Both the position numbers and the translations under genes were made by a program. Below, one piece after another: positions 28,741 to 40,063 of a stretch of 64,000 nucleotides of DNA; position 1 is the first letter of the stretch; each line of letters begins with the position of its first letter. This DNA comes from NORP233 sp050186825 (GTDB taxonomy: Bacteria > Planctomycetota > J058), in NCBI GenBank assembly GCA_050186825.1, contig JBFWYD010000010.1, positions 1 through 64,000 on the forward strand, in the 5' to 3' direction. The notes under the pieces are model-generated. The model searched no databases, had not been told where the DNA came from, and saw only the letters and a list, made by a program, of their open reading frames with translations.

Positions 28741-31700
28741 GCGGTCCAGGCGCGCGCGCACGCGGCGGAGCAGCTCCTCGGGCGGGAAGGGCTTCTCGAG
28801 CACCTCTCCCAGCGCCAGGCCGAGCTCCCGGGCGGCCGCCTCGGGGGGGAGCGCGGACATGTAGAGCACGGGCAACTCGGCCCCCTCGGCGCGCAGGCGC
28901 CGGTCGAGCTCGGCGCCCTGGGCGTCGGGCAGGGCCAGGTCGCTGAGCACGAGGTCGATGCGCGCGCGCTCCCGGCTCCAGGTCTCGAGGGCCTCGGCCA
29001 GGGTCGAGGTGGGGAGCACCTCGTAGCCCGCGCCCTCCAGGTAGAAGCGGACGCTGAGCCTCACCAGCGAGTCGTCCTCGACCAGGAGCACGACCTCGTC
29101 GCCCCGGCTGGCGGGCGGGAGGTCCGCGGCCGCCGGCGTCGCCTCCTGGGTCGCGGTGGGGAGGTAGACCCGGACGGTGGTCCCCAGGCCCGGCGCGCTG
29201 TCGAGCTCGGCGAAGCCCCCGGCCCGCCGAGCGATGCCGTGGACCATGGGCAGGCCCAGCCCCGTGCCGAGCGTGGCCGGCTTGGTCGTGAAGAAGGGCT
29301 CGAAGGCGCGCGTGCGCGTCTCGAGGTCCATGCCGCAGCCGTCGTCGCTCACGATCAGGGCCGCGAACTCGCCGGGCGCGACCCCGCACCGCGCCGCCTC
29401 CGAGGGGAGCAGGGTCAGGGTCCGGGTCTGGACCTCGATCTTCCCGCCCGGGCGGCAGGCGTCGCGCGCGTTCAGGACCAGGTTCAGGAGCGCGCGCTCC
29501 AGGTCGCTCGCGGGGGCCTTGACCAGCGCGGGCGCGCCGAGCTCGACCAGCAGCCGGGGTGGGTCCTCGCGGCCATCGCTGAGCAGGTGGCGCAGCAGCG
29601 GCTCGACGTCGCGCACGGCCTCGTCCAGCCGCGCGGGGCCGGGGTGGGCCTGGGCCTGGGGTCCGAAGCTGAGCAGGCGCCGGGTCAGCTCCAGCCCGCG
29701 CTCGATCGCGTGGGTCAGCTCGTCGGCGTGCGGGCGGGCCGGGCTGTCGGGCGGGAGCGCCTCGCGGACCATGTGCGCGGCCCCCGCGATCCCCATCAGC
29801 AGGTTCTTGAACTCGTGGGTCATGCCGCTCGCGAGCCGGCCCAGGGCCTCGAGCTTCTGGGCGCGCAGGAGCTGCGCCTCGAGGCTCTTGCGCTCGCGCA
29901 GGTCGCGCAGCAGCCCTACGAAGCGGTCGCCGCGCGGCCCCTGCTCGTAGCCGAGGGACAGCTCGAGCGGGAGCTGGACCCCGTCCTTGCGCTGCCCGAG
30001 CACCTCGCGCCCGACCCCGATCACGCGCGGCTCGCGGGTGCGCAGGAAGCGCTCCATGGCGCGCTCGTGGCTCTGCGCGTCCGCGGGGGCCATCAGCAAG
30101 GTGACCGAGGCGCCGAGCAGCTCGTCGCGCCCGTAGCCGAACAGGTGCTCGGTGGCGCGGTTGCAGCCGACGATGATCCCCTCGCCGTCGACGGTGACGA
30201 TGGCGTCGGTCGCCGTGTCGAGCACCGAGCGCAGCGATGCCTCCGCGGCCGCGCGCACCTCGACCTCGGCGGCCAGCGCGTCGTGGCTGGCCTGGAGCGC
30301 GGCGGTCCGCTCCTCGACCCGGGCCTCGAGCTCGTCGCGCGCCCGCTCGGCCGCGGTCAGCCCGCGCCGCTCGGCGTCGACGTCGGTGAAGGTCACCACG
30401 ACGCCGCTCTCCTCGCGCGCGGCCGGGTCGGCCTGCCCCGCCCGCGGGCGCGCGGCCTGGTAGAGCGTCACGCGCCGCCGGTACCAGCGGCCCTCGGCCT
30501 GGACCTCGGCCTCGGCAGGCGCGCGGGTCTCGAGCACGCGCTGGATGTCGGCCACCAGCCGCGGGTCCTCGAAGCGGCGGGTGATGTGCCCCAGCGGGCG
30601 GCCGAGGTCGCTCGGGATCAGGTTCATGAGCTGCTGCGAGGCCGGCGTGAACCGGCGGATGCGCAGGCTGGGGTCGAGGAACAGGGCCGCGACCTCGGTG
30701 CAGCGGAGCAGGTTGGTCAGGTCGTCGTTGAGCGCCTCCTGCTCGTGGACCTTCTCCTGGAGCTGGGCGTTCACCGCCGAGAGCTCCTCGTTGAGCGAGG
30801 ACAGCTCCTCCTGGGAGGTCTCGAGCTCCTCGTTCGCCGACTGGAGCTCCTCGTTGAGGCTCATCAGCTCCTCGTGCGAGATGCGCAGCTCCTCGTTGCT
30901 CGAGCCCAGCTCCTCGACCGTCCGCTGCAGGTCCTCGCGGGTGGACTCCAGCTCGGCGGCCAGGCGCCCGACCGCGCCGCCCTCGTTCTCGGGCGGCGGG
31001 GGCGGCGGGGCGCTGGGGGTGGCCTCGAAGCACACCAGCACCCGCCCCTCGTCGAGGGGCTGGGCCCGGAGCTGCACCTCTCGCTCCTCGCAGCTGGCGC
31101 GGGCGGTGACCTCGTGCCCCTCGCGCGCGGCCTTGCGCAGGGCGCTGCGCAGCGCGCCGCGCAGCTCGCGGCGCGCCAGCGCCACCGCGTCTCGGGTCGG
31201 CTCGCCCGCGGGCAAGGACAGGAAGGGGCTGACGTCGCCGATCACGTAGCCGACCTCCCCGTGACGGTTCACCACGGCGGCCGGGGGGGCGTAGCGTCGC
31301 AGGAGCTCGGCCTCGGCCAGCTCGCGGGGCGAGCGGGGGCGGCGGGCGGGGCCCGAGCGCGCGGACGGCGCGGGGGGCGGATCGAGCGCGGGCAGGCGCA
31401 GCGGCGCGCTGCGGGTCGGCAGGCGCCGGTAGAGCCGCCAGCGCGGCGAGATCGGCTCGAACAGCTCGGCCTGCGCGCTGGCCGACTCCGAGGAGCCGAG
31501 CAGGAGCGCCGCGTCCGGCTTGAGCGCGAAGTGGAACAGCGAGAGCACGCGCCGCTGCACGGGCGGCTCGAGGTAGATGAGCAGGTTCCGGCAGGAGACC
31601 AGGTCGAGCCGCGAGAAGGGCGGGTCGCCGAGGAGGTTCTGCGGGGCGAAGACCACGGTCCGGCGCAGGTCCTTGGTCACCTCGCAGGCGTCCTCGCCCG

Positions 31701-32870
31701 CGGGGCGGAGGAAGCGCCGGGCCAGCGCGGGGGGCACGTTGGCCGCGCTAGCCGTCGAGTAGAGGCCGGCCCGCGCGGTGGCCAGGGCGCCCTCGTCGAT
31801 GTCGGTGGCGAACACGACCACCCCGCACCCGCGCTTCGCGCGCTGGAGCTCGTCGCTGATCAGCATCGCGAGCGAGTAGGCCTCCTCACCGGTCGAGCAG
31901 CCGGGCACCCACACCCGCAGCGGCGTCTCCGGCTCGCGCTCCTCGAGCAGGGGGCGCAGGTAGCCCTCGCTCAGCGCCTGGAAGGCCTCCGGCTCGCGGA
32001 AGAAGCTGGTCACGCCGATCAACAGGTCCCGCTCGAGGCGCCGCAGCTCCTCGGCGTCGGCGCGGAGCAGCTCGACGTAGTCGGCGGCGCGGAGGGCGCG
32101 CGCCAGCGCCATCCGGCGGCGCACGCGCCGGAGCAGGCTGCTCCGCTTGTAGTGGCGGAAGTCGCGGCCGGCGCGCTCCGCGAGCAGGGACAGGACGGCC
32201 TGGAGGTGCTCGTCGAGGGGGCCCCCCTCGGCCTCGTCGCGCAGGGGCGAGAGCGCGGCCGCCAGCGCGGCGCCCAGCGCCGGCGCGGCCAGGGCCTTGT
32301 CCACGAGCCCGGTCCGCAGCGCGCTCGCGGGCATCCCCGGGTAGGCCGCGTCCTCTGGCGCCTGGACGAGCACGAGCCCGCCGGCCTCCTTGACCGCGCG
32401 CAGCCCGCGGCTGCCGTCGTCGCCGGTGCCGCTGAGCACCACCGCCACCGCGCGCTCGCCGAGCTCCCGCGCCAGCGACTCGAAGAGCTCGTCCACCGGG
32501 GCGCGGTGCCCGTGCGGCCGGCTCGGCGACCGCACGCGCAGCCGGCCGTCCTCCAGCGTGAGCGTGGCGTTGGGCGGGATCGCGTAGACATGGTTCTGGG
32601 CCGGGGCCAGGCCGTCCTCGGCGGGGAGCACGGGCATGGCCGTGTAGCGCGCGAGCAGGCTGGCCAGGTGGCTCTCGTGGTCCGGATCGAGGTGCTGCAC
32701 GACCAGGAAGGCGGCCCCGGTGTCGGGCGGCAGGGCCTGGAGCAGCCGGCGGTAGGCCTCGAGCGCCCCCGCCGAGGCGCCCAGCGCGACCACTGCTGGG
32801 AGGGGGTGGGGAAGGGGCGGCGGAGGCGACTCGCCCGAACCCTGGGCCGCTCCGGGCTCGGGCTCGGCGC

Positions 32871-32874
<4 letters not shown>
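28738..32874 (-). CDS. CheB-CheR-PAS-histidine kinase-receiver hybrid
   Basis: 1378 aa; the GTG start overlaps the NtrC-type gene's stop (GTGA). Residues about 25-205 are a CheB methylesterase (GASAG Ser, QHLDPDHESH His, LSGTGDDGS Asp). Residues about 215-490 are a CheR methyltransferase (SFFREPEAF, VWVPGCSTGEEAYS, FATDIDE, VSCRNLLIYL). A long coiled coil with repeated SNEEL-type heptads lies near 640-720, followed by two PAS segments. The kinase H-box is GMTHEFKN, the ATPase has LNLVLNARDA, DDGCGMD and GTGLGLPM, and a C-terminal receiver has VLSDLALPD. Like other CheB/CheR-fused kinases it has no receptor methylation site of its own in sequence. It probably phosphorylates the coupled NtrC-type regulator. 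All catalytic residues checked are present. Confidence 0.95.
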
Positions 32875-34229
<1,355 letters not shown>

Positions 34230-34340
34230 CCGCGCGATTGTGCCATTCGCAGCCCCCACCTGGCCTCCAGGCGAGTTCACTGACCGCGCGGCCCGAGTTT
34301 CCGGATCGCGATTGGCCCGGGAGGTGCTGGATCGGAGGAA

Positions 34341-35348
34341 ATGCCGACCTCGCTGTTCGCCATCGGGCTCGGGGATCCCCTGGTCACCCGGCTCCGGGCC
34401 CTCGACCCGGCCCTCTCGGTCCAGGATGTCTCGGATACGGGTCGCGCCCTCGAAACGCTCGGCCCGGAGAGTGGGACGATCTACGACCTCGCGCTGATCG
34501 CGCAGGACCCGGTCCGGCTGATCGGCGACGCCCGCGCGCGCGGCTGCGAGCTCCCCCTCGTCGCGCTGCTCGGCCGGGGTGACGACCCCGACCCCGCCCG
34601 CGCCGCGGGCGCCGACTATTGCGTCGCGCGGGATGGCGAGCCCGACGAGCTGCTGGCCGCGCTGCGGCTGGTGGTGGCCGTGCGGCGCAGCGACCGGGTG
34701 CGCAACGGCGTGCTGATGCAGCGGCTGGTCTCCTGGCTCGCCCACGAGGGCGGCAACGCGCTGGCCGGGATCGGCGGGGCCGTGCAGGTGATCGCCAGCC
34801 GGCTGCCGCGCGACGACCAGCCCAGCCGTGAGCTGTGCGGGGAGGTGCGCCAGCGGCTCGACGCCTTCCACGGGACGCTCCAGGTGATGAACCTCGCCCT
34901 CCGCCCGCCCCGGCCGCCGGCGCGCCGGCTGATGGACTTGCGTGTGTTGCTGGCGCGGGTCGCGGCCGAGGTGAAGGTCGAGCTCGAGCTCGACGGCGAG
35001 GTCGAGGTCATGGGCGACCGCGAGCAGCTGGAGCTGCTGTTCCGGGCCTTGCTCGAGAACGCCCGCGAGGCGGGAGGCCCCGCCCGGCTGCGGCTCTCGG
35101 CCGTCGGACCCGAGGCCCTGATCACCGTCGAGGATCGGGGGACGGGCGCGCCGCTCGCCCTGCTGCCGCGCCTGCTCGAGCCCTTCTACACGACCAAGGG
35201 ATGGCGGGCCGGGCTCGGTCTCCCGCTGGCGCGGCAAATGGCGGAGGCCCACGGCGGTCGGCTGACCCTGGAATGCGCGCAGGAGGGCTGCCTGCGGGTG
35301 ATCGTGCGGCTCCCGCGCGAGCTGCGTGATATCCCCGCCCCTGGGTGA
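34341..35348 (+). CDS. Small histidine kinase with N-terminal pseudo-receiver
   Basis: 335 aa; GGAGG lies four bases before the ATG. Residues 1-115 have receiver-like order (YDLALIAQD, LPLVALL, AAGADYCVA), but the phospho-acceptor Asp is replaced by Ala and the conserved Lys is lost. Then comes an H-box SWLAHEGGNALAGI with the His in HE..N. The ATPase domain has LLFRALLENAREAGG (N box), TVEDRGTGAP, EPFYTTKGWRAGLGLPLA and AEAHGG. No transmembrane helix is seen, so it is cytoplasmic. It probably works with the adjacent regulator at 35435 or the divergent NtrC-type protein. Confidence 0.88.
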   Translation: MPTSLFAIGLGDPLVTRLRALDPALSVQDVSDTGRALETLGPESGTIYDLALIAQDPVRLIGDARARGCELPLVALLGRGDDPDPARAAGADYCVARDGEPDELLAALRLVVAVRRSDRVRNGVLMQRLVSWLAHEGGNALAGIGGAVQVIASRLPRDDQPSRELCGEVRQRLDAFHGTLQVMNLALRPPRPPARRLMDLRVLLARVAAEVKVELELDGEVEVMGDREQLELLFRALLENAREAGGPARLRLSAVGPEALITVEDRGTGAPLALLPRLLEPFYTTKGWRAGLGLPLARQMAEAHGGRLTLECAQEGCLRVIVRLPRELRDIPAPG

Positions 35349-35365
35349 TATCCCCCAGGGGCGGG
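35334..35365. terminator. Perfect 12-bp hairpin spanning the kinase stop codon
   Basis: The arms CCCGCCCCTGGG and CCCAGGGGCGGG are exact complements with an 8-base loop. The TGA of the 34341 gene (35346-35348) is in the loop, and GTGATATCCCC occurs twice (35327, 35345). It could be a terminator, an mRNA stabiliser or an operator ahead of the regulator at 35435. No T-tract follows. Confidence 0.5.
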
Positions 35366-35434
35366 TCGTCCAAGTCTCGACCCCACGCGATCCGAGGCCC
35401 GGCACAGGGGTTGCCCTGTCCCGCTGCCGTGACG

Positions 35435-36109
35435 ATGGCGAGCGAGCAGCGCAAGAGCAACGGCAACGGCAACGGCCAGGTCAACGGGGCGCTGCGTGGC
35501 GCCGGAATCCTCGTCGTCGACGACGAGGAGGGGATGCTCGAGGTCTGCGCCGAGACCCTGGCGCGAACGGGGCTCCCCGTGGCCACCGAGCGCGACCCGC
35601 GGCGCGTGCTCGAGCGCCTGCGTCGCGAGCGCTTCCGGCTGCTGGTGCTCGAGGTGTGGCTCCCTTCCGTCAACGGGATCGACCTCGTGCGCCAGGCCCG
35701 CGAGCTCGACCCCGAGCTCGAGGTGCTCGTGGTCTCGGGGCAGCCCTCGCTGGCCACCGTCCTGCAATGCCTGCGGCTGGGGGCCGCGGACTTCTTCGCC
35801 AAGCCCTTCGACCCCGAGGAGTTGCTCGCCAGCGCGCGGAGCGCCCTGGACGCGCGGCGCGTGCGCGAGGAGCACCGCCGGCTGCTCGCGGCGCAAGACC
35901 CCAGCGGGGACGAGCCGCTCGACGACAGCGTGGGCTTCTTCGCCCTGCGCGACCGCGTGATGCGCGACTTCGAGGCGGGCTACCTGCGCACGCTCCTGCG
36001 CCGGCACAAGGGCAACGTGACCCGCGCCGCGCGCGACGCGCGGATCCCGCGCGGCACCTGCTACCGGCTGCTCGCCAACCACGACCTGGACCCCGCGACC
36101 TTCCGCTGA
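35435..36109 (+). CDS. Fis-type response regulator with Glu at the phospho-acceptor site
   Basis: 224 aa from the ATG at 35435; a GTG six bases earlier is possible. After an Asn/Gly-rich start (SNGNGNGQ) comes a receiver with ILVVDDEEGM, VVSGQPS and FFAKPFD. The phospho-acceptor strand reads LLVLEVWLPSVNG, with Glu (GAG) where Asp is expected. Asp-to-Glu changes often mimic phosphorylation, so the protein may be locked on. No AAA+ domain is present; a C-terminal Fis-like HTH (RRHKGNVTRAARDARIPRG) binds DNA. Likely a transcription regulator of the RegA/ActR two-domain form. It follows the pseudo-receiver kinase. Confidence 0.9.
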   Translation: MASEQRKSNGNGNGQVNGALRGAGILVVDDEEGMLEVCAETLARTGLPVATERDPRRVLERLRRERFRLLVLEVWLPSVNGIDLVRQARELDPELEVLVVSGQPSLATVLQCLRLGAADFFAKPFDPEELLASARSALDARRVREEHRRLLAAQDPSGDEPLDDSVGFFALRDRVMRDFEAGYLRTLLRRHKGNVTRAARDARIPRGTCYRLLANHDLDPATFR

Positions 36110-36161
36110 GGCCCGCTGCGCGGCCTTGCGCTGGCCGAGCGGGCGGCGTCGGTGGTCTACT

Positions 36162-37139
36162 GTGCCCGTGACCGACCCCGCCGACTCCGAGCCGACCCGG
36201 GTCTTCGGCCCGCCCGCCACCGCCACCCCGCTCCCCGGCGCGCAGGTCTCGGCGAGCTTCGCGCGCCTGGGCCGGGGCTCGCTGATCGGCGGCCGCTTCC
36301 GGCTGGAGGAGGAGCTGCGGAGCAGCGCGCACGCCGCGGTGTGGTCGGCCCACGACCTCCTCGACGGGCGAGACGTGACCCTGAAGCTCCAGCCCCAGCT
36401 CGGGGCCGAGGAGGTCGCCCGCCTGCGCCGCGGCGAGCAGGTCCTGCTCGGCCTTCACCACCCGAGCCTGCTCGAGGTGGTCAGCCTCGGCGAGGAGCGC
36501 GGGGTCGAGTACCTGGCCACCCGCGGCTACCCGGGCGCGCGCGACCTGGAGCAGGTCGCCGCCGAGCGGGGCCCGGTGCCCAGCGCGGAGGCCCTGCCCT
36601 GGGTGATCGGCGTGCTCGAGGGGCTCAGCCTGCTCCACGGCCGCGGGGTCGTACACCGCGACGTGAAGCCCGCCAACGTGCTGCTCACGCGCGAGGGCGG
36701 GACGGTGCTCATCGACTTCGACCTCGCCAAGCCGGTGAGCAACGCGGCAGACTCGGGAGTGTTCGACCTCGAGGCCCTGCTGCTCAACGCCGGGGAGACC
36801 CACGCCGGGCTCCCGGGCACGCCCGTCTACATGTCGCGCGAGCGGCTAGGCGGCGAGCCCGCCGCCCCGGCGGACGACGTGTTCGCCGCGGCGCTGACGG
36901 TGTATCGGCTCGTGAGCGGCCATCTCCCCAGCGACCACGGCGCGCCGCCCACCAACCTGGAGGCGCTGCGCGCGGCGCGCCTGCGGCACGTCCCGCTCGA
37001 GACCTGGGGCGTCGCGGCGCCCGCGGCCCTGGAGCAGGTGCTGGCGCGCGCGCTGTCGGCCGAGGTCTCTCGGCGCTACCCGAGCGCGGTGGCCCTGGGT
37101 GACGCGCTCAACGGCCTGCTGCTCGGGGACCGCTGGTGA
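36162..37139 (+). CDS. Degenerate Ser/Thr protein kinase
   Basis: About 325 aa from GTG at 36162 (GGTGG seven bases upstream); GTG at 36168 is also possible. It is a Hanks-type kinase fold. The N-terminal lobe keeps a lysine in VTLKLQ, but the glycine loop is absent (LRSSAHAAVWSA). The catalytic loop VVHRDVKPANVLLT is intact. The metal-binding DFG reads DFD (VLIDFDLAKP). GTPVYMSRERL replaces the usual APE region. Loss of the Gly loop with an altered DFG suggests weak or no ATP turnover, though HRD and the Lys remain. No TM helix is visible. It is convergent with the STN gene, 6 bp between stops. Confidence 0.85.
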   Translation: MPVTDPADSEPTRVFGPPATATPLPGAQVSASFARLGRGSLIGGRFRLEEELRSSAHAAVWSAHDLLDGRDVTLKLQPQLGAEEVARLRRGEQVLLGLHHPSLLEVVSLGEERGVEYLATRGYPGARDLEQVAAERGPVPSAEALPWVIGVLEGLSLLHGRGVVHRDVKPANVLLTREGGTVLIDFDLAKPVSNAADSGVFDLEALLLNAGETHAGLPGTPVYMSRERLGGEPAAPADDVFAAALTVYRLVSGHLPSDHGAPPTNLEALRAARLRHVPLETWGVAAPAALEQVLARALSAEVSRRYPSAVALGDALNGLLLGDRW

Positions 37140-37145
37140 GCGCGC

Positions 37146-38198
37146 TCAGCGCGCGTCGGTGATCCCGCCCTTGACCACCTGCTGGCCGCCCTCCTCACCG
37201 AGCATGAAGATCACCTTGGCGTCGGGCTTGAGCTTCTCGAGGGTCGCGACGGTCTTGGCGCGCTGCTCGGGGTCGCTGATCAGGCCGAGCGAGATCACCT
37301 CGCCGTCGCCGCGGCGGACCTTGACCACACCCTCGGCGTAGCTGACGAAGTTCCCGACCAGCACGCCGTCGGGCAGGGCGCCCGCGCCCTCGGGCGCGGT
37401 CCGGGCGCCCGCGCCGCGCTTGCTGCCCTCGACCTCGAGCCGACCCTTCTTGGGCTCCGGCTTGGCCGCGGGCTCCTCCTTGCCGTCCTTGCCCTCGCTC
37501 GTGGGGCGCGCGGCCAGGGCCTCGTGCTTGCCGCGGACCTTGTCCCCGCCGACGAGGTTCATGATCACGGCGCGGTGCTCCTCGCGGCGGTACTCCAGCG
37601 CCACGCGGTGCCCCTTGGCGAGGCGGGCCATGGCGCCCTCGAGGCGGGCCAGGGCCGCCTGCTCGCCGGGGCGCGGCTCGGGCAGGTAGAAGTCGCGCTT
37701 CAGCCCATCCACGCTCAGGCGCAGGCGGCCGTTGGGCCGGTCGACCTCGAGGACCTCGCCCACCGCGCGCATCGACTCCACGCGCAGGCTGGAGCGGGGC
37801 GTGGCCTTGGCCCCGCCGTCGCGCTGGCCCTCGCTGGGGACGACCCCGTCGCGCACGGGCGGGAGGGCGGCGCGGCGCGTCCCCTCGCGCGGGAGCAGGA
37901 TCAGGATCCGCCCGCGGATCTCGAGCGACAGCCCGCAGGCGGCGCAGATCGCGTGGAGCGCGTCGTCGAGGGGGACCTGCTTGAGGTGCACGGTGACCGT
38001 GCCGGCGTTGGCCAGGGTCTCCTCGGAGACGACGTAGTTCAGGCCGTGCTGGGCCTCGAGCCGGCGCAGCACGTCGCGCACGGGCTGGCTGTCCTCCTGG
38101 ACCTCGACGGTCACCTCGGAGAGGGGACCCCCGGCGCGCGCGACGGCGCAGGGCGCGACCAGGGCCAGGGCGAGCGTGGGAGCGAGGAAGCGTCGCAT
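37146..38198 (-). CDS. Exported protein with secretin/TonB short N-terminal (STN)-like domain
   Basis: 350 aa from the ATG at 38198 with a signal peptide (ALALVAPCAVARA). Residues about 25-105 match an STN domain (PVRDVLRRLEAQHGLNYVV, VTVHLKQVPLDDALHAI, SLEIRGRILIL), the module that precedes secretin and TonB-receptor barrels. No barrel follows; instead there is a beta-rich segment (LEVDRPNGRLRLSVDG), a Lys/Glu-rich linker and a small C-terminal domain (VLVGNFVSYAEGVVKVRRG). A periplasmic scaffold or pilotin-like role is possible. The function is not identified. Confidence 0.75.
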   Translation of the reverse strand: MRRFLAPTLALALVAPCAVARAGGPLSEVTVEVQEDSQPVRDVLRRLEAQHGLNYVVSEETLANAGTVTVHLKQVPLDDALHAICAACGLSLEIRGRILILLPREGTRRAALPPVRDGVVPSEGQRDGGAKATPRSSLRVESMRAVGEVLEVDRPNGRLRLSVDGLKRDFYLPEPRPGEQAALARLEGAMARLAKGHRVALEYRREEHRAVIMNLVGGDKVRGKHEALAARPTSEGKDGKEEPAAKPEPKKGRLEVEGSKRGAGARTAPEGAGALPDGVLVGNFVSYAEGVVKVRRGDGEVISLGLISDPEQRAKTVATLEKLKPDAKVIFMLGEEGGQQVVKGGITDAR

Positions 38199-38316
38199 GG
38201 GGACCTCCAGCGGCCAGGCCTCAGGATACCGGGGCGGCCGACCGGCGCCGCCCTGCAATTCCGCGGCGATCAGCCCCTTGGATACGGCGCGCCGGGGCCC
38301 GCCCGAAGGCCCGGTC

Positions 38317-39675
38317 CTAGCGCAGCTGGAACCAGGCCTTGGTGGGGGCCTTGACGGGCGCCTTCGGGGCGGGGGCCTCGGCCGCCGGGGCCTTCGTCGC
38401 CTCGGGCGCCGCCTCGATCGCGAGGTGGAGCATGGCGGGCGCGAGCAGGGCCGGGTCCTCGGCGTCGCGCCACGACTCGCGCACGGCGTCGAGCCCGGAC
38501 GCGACGGTCCCGCTGTAGAGCACGCGCTCGCCCCAGGTCACCCGCACCGGGCGGGAGAGGTCGAGGAGCTCCGGGCCGAGGAACAGGGTCAGCTCGCGCA
38601 CGCCCTCGCCCGAGAGCTTGACCTCGTTGCCCTCGACCTGCGCCACGACGTGGGCGCGCTGACCTTGGAGCTCGTCGACGCGCAGCCAGGCCCGACGCCC
38701 GGCGTAGGTCCCGAGCGCGGTGTGCTCGAGGGTCTTCGGCCAGGGCTCGCGACGCCGCTCCGCCAGCCAGGCGGTGAGCTTGTGGGTGAGCGCGTCCCCG
38801 CGCAGGAAGCCCATCAGGATGTGCTGCCCGCCCGGGACCTCCTCGTAGACGTGCTCGGCCCCGAGCTGGCTGAGCTCCTCGTGGACCGTGCGCGAGAAGC
38901 GGACGGGGACCACGCCGTCGCTGTCGCCGTGGACGAAGAAGGAGGGGAGGCCGCGCGCGTTGGCGAGCAGCGGGCGGACCTTGGCGTCGCGCGCGACGAA
39001 GTTCTCCAGGCGCGAGACGCCGCCGGCCAGCGGCGCGATCCCCGCGAACACGTCCGGGAAGCGCAGGCCGGTGCCCCAGGTCCCGTAGCCGCCCATGCTG
39101 TAGCCGACCAGGAGCACCCGATCGGTGTCGACTGGGTAGGTGCGCTTGAGCTGGCGCAGCGCGAGCAGCGGGAAGCCCTCGCGGTGGTAGCGCCACCAGT
39201 GCTGGAGCAGGGCCCGCCGCCCGAGCTTGGGCACGTCGTCGTTCTCGAGCGCGGGGTCGAGGCGCTGGGCGCCGGGGGCCGCGACGATCGTGCCCGCGGG
39301 GGCGATGCGCCGGGCGAAGTCCATCAGCTGCTGCGCGTTGCCGCCGAGGCCGTGGAGCACCAGCAGGACGCCGTAGCGCCCGTCTGGGCGCGGGGCCGCG
39401 GGGACCGAGACCAGGACCTCGGTCTTGCGCCCGTGCGGGTCCTCGAGCGCGAAGCGGGTCGCGCCGGCCTTGCCCGCGGGCAGGCGGACCTGGCGGAGCA
39501 GCTCGATCGCCCGGGACGGCGCGACGCCCTGCTCGCCGAGCTGCGCCAGGACGTCCTGGGGCGCGGCCTGACCGTCGGCCAGGGCGCGCGCGAGCTGAGA
39601 GGGGGAGGACGGGTCCGCGAGGACGGGCGTGGCGAGGACGAGGGCCAGCAGGAGCGAGGAACGCCAGCGGATCAT
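38317..39675 (-). CDS. Secreted alpha/beta-hydrolase (esterase)
   Basis: 452 aa with a signal peptide (LLLALVLATPVLA). The hydrolase core spans about 85-310: VLLVLHGLGGNAQQ (oxyanion region), the nucleophile elbow LLVGYSMGGYGTW with Ser in GYSMG, an Asp candidate in FFVHGDSDGVVP, and His in PGGQHILMG. Order and length fit the polyhydroxybutyrate-depolymerase/feruloyl-esterase-like group. After it lies a beta-rich C-terminal region with an Ala/Pro/Lys tail, resembling an appended binding domain. The substrate is not predictable. It is divergent from the lamin-tail lipoprotein. Confidence 0.88.
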   Translation of the reverse strand: MIRWRSSLLLALVLATPVLADPSSPSQLARALADGQAAPQDVLAQLGEQGVAPSRAIELLRQVRLPAGKAGATRFALEDPHGRKTEVLVSVPAAPRPDGRYGVLLVLHGLGGNAQQLMDFARRIAPAGTIVAAPGAQRLDPALENDDVPKLGRRALLQHWWRYHREGFPLLALRQLKRTYPVDTDRVLLVGYSMGGYGTWGTGLRFPDVFAGIAPLAGGVSRLENFVARDAKVRPLLANARGLPSFFVHGDSDGVVPVRFSRTVHEELSQLGAEHVYEEVPGGQHILMGFLRGDALTHKLTAWLAERRREPWPKTLEHTALGTYAGRRAWLRVDELQGQRAHVVAQVEGNEVKLSGEGVRELTLFLGPELLDLSRPVRVTWGERVLYSGTVASGLDAVRESWRDAEDPALLAPAMLHLAIEAAPEATKAPAAEAPAPKAPVKAPTKAWFQLR

Positions 39676-40063
39676 GAGGCCTCCCGGGCCCAGGTGGAGT
39701 CGCTGATACGGACAGCGGCCGCGCGGCGTTGGCCGCCTCGCGCGGTCTCAGGGGCCGCAGTCTTCCGGGCGCTGGGGGCCCTGGCAAGGCGAATCCCCGG
39801 GCCCAGGGCGATGACCCTGAGGAGGTGTCCAGGCGCGGTCGCGTCGCCCCAAAGTCCGTTCCCGGAATTCGTTGCGCACTTGATTCCCGATGGATCCGTT
39901 TCTGGGCGGTGACTCGCTAACGAAACGGTGAAATGAAAGCCAAGTGGCTTCAAGCAATGATTTGCAAGGACTTTGCGCCGACACCAGGCCCGGTTCGACG
40001 CGTGCTCGTGATTCCGCCAACGCGGCCCCTGCGCCGCCCACCAACAGGCTGGAGACACGAGCA
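39676..40063. promoter_or_regulatory. 388-bp divergent intergenic region, lower GC toward the plus-strand gene
   Basis: No gene is supported here. Between about 39890 and 39975 the base composition is clearly less GC-rich than its surroundings, with AACGAAACGGTGAAATGAAA and TTTGCAAGG, as expected for a promoter of the lipoprotein gene at 40064. I cannot name a sigma factor; no canonical -35/-10 or -24/-12 pair with correct spacing is evident. Confidence 0.35.

Noticed and set aside
39940..39975. Sigma54-type -24/-12 promoter
   Set aside because: TGGC and TTGC are present but separated by the wrong distance.
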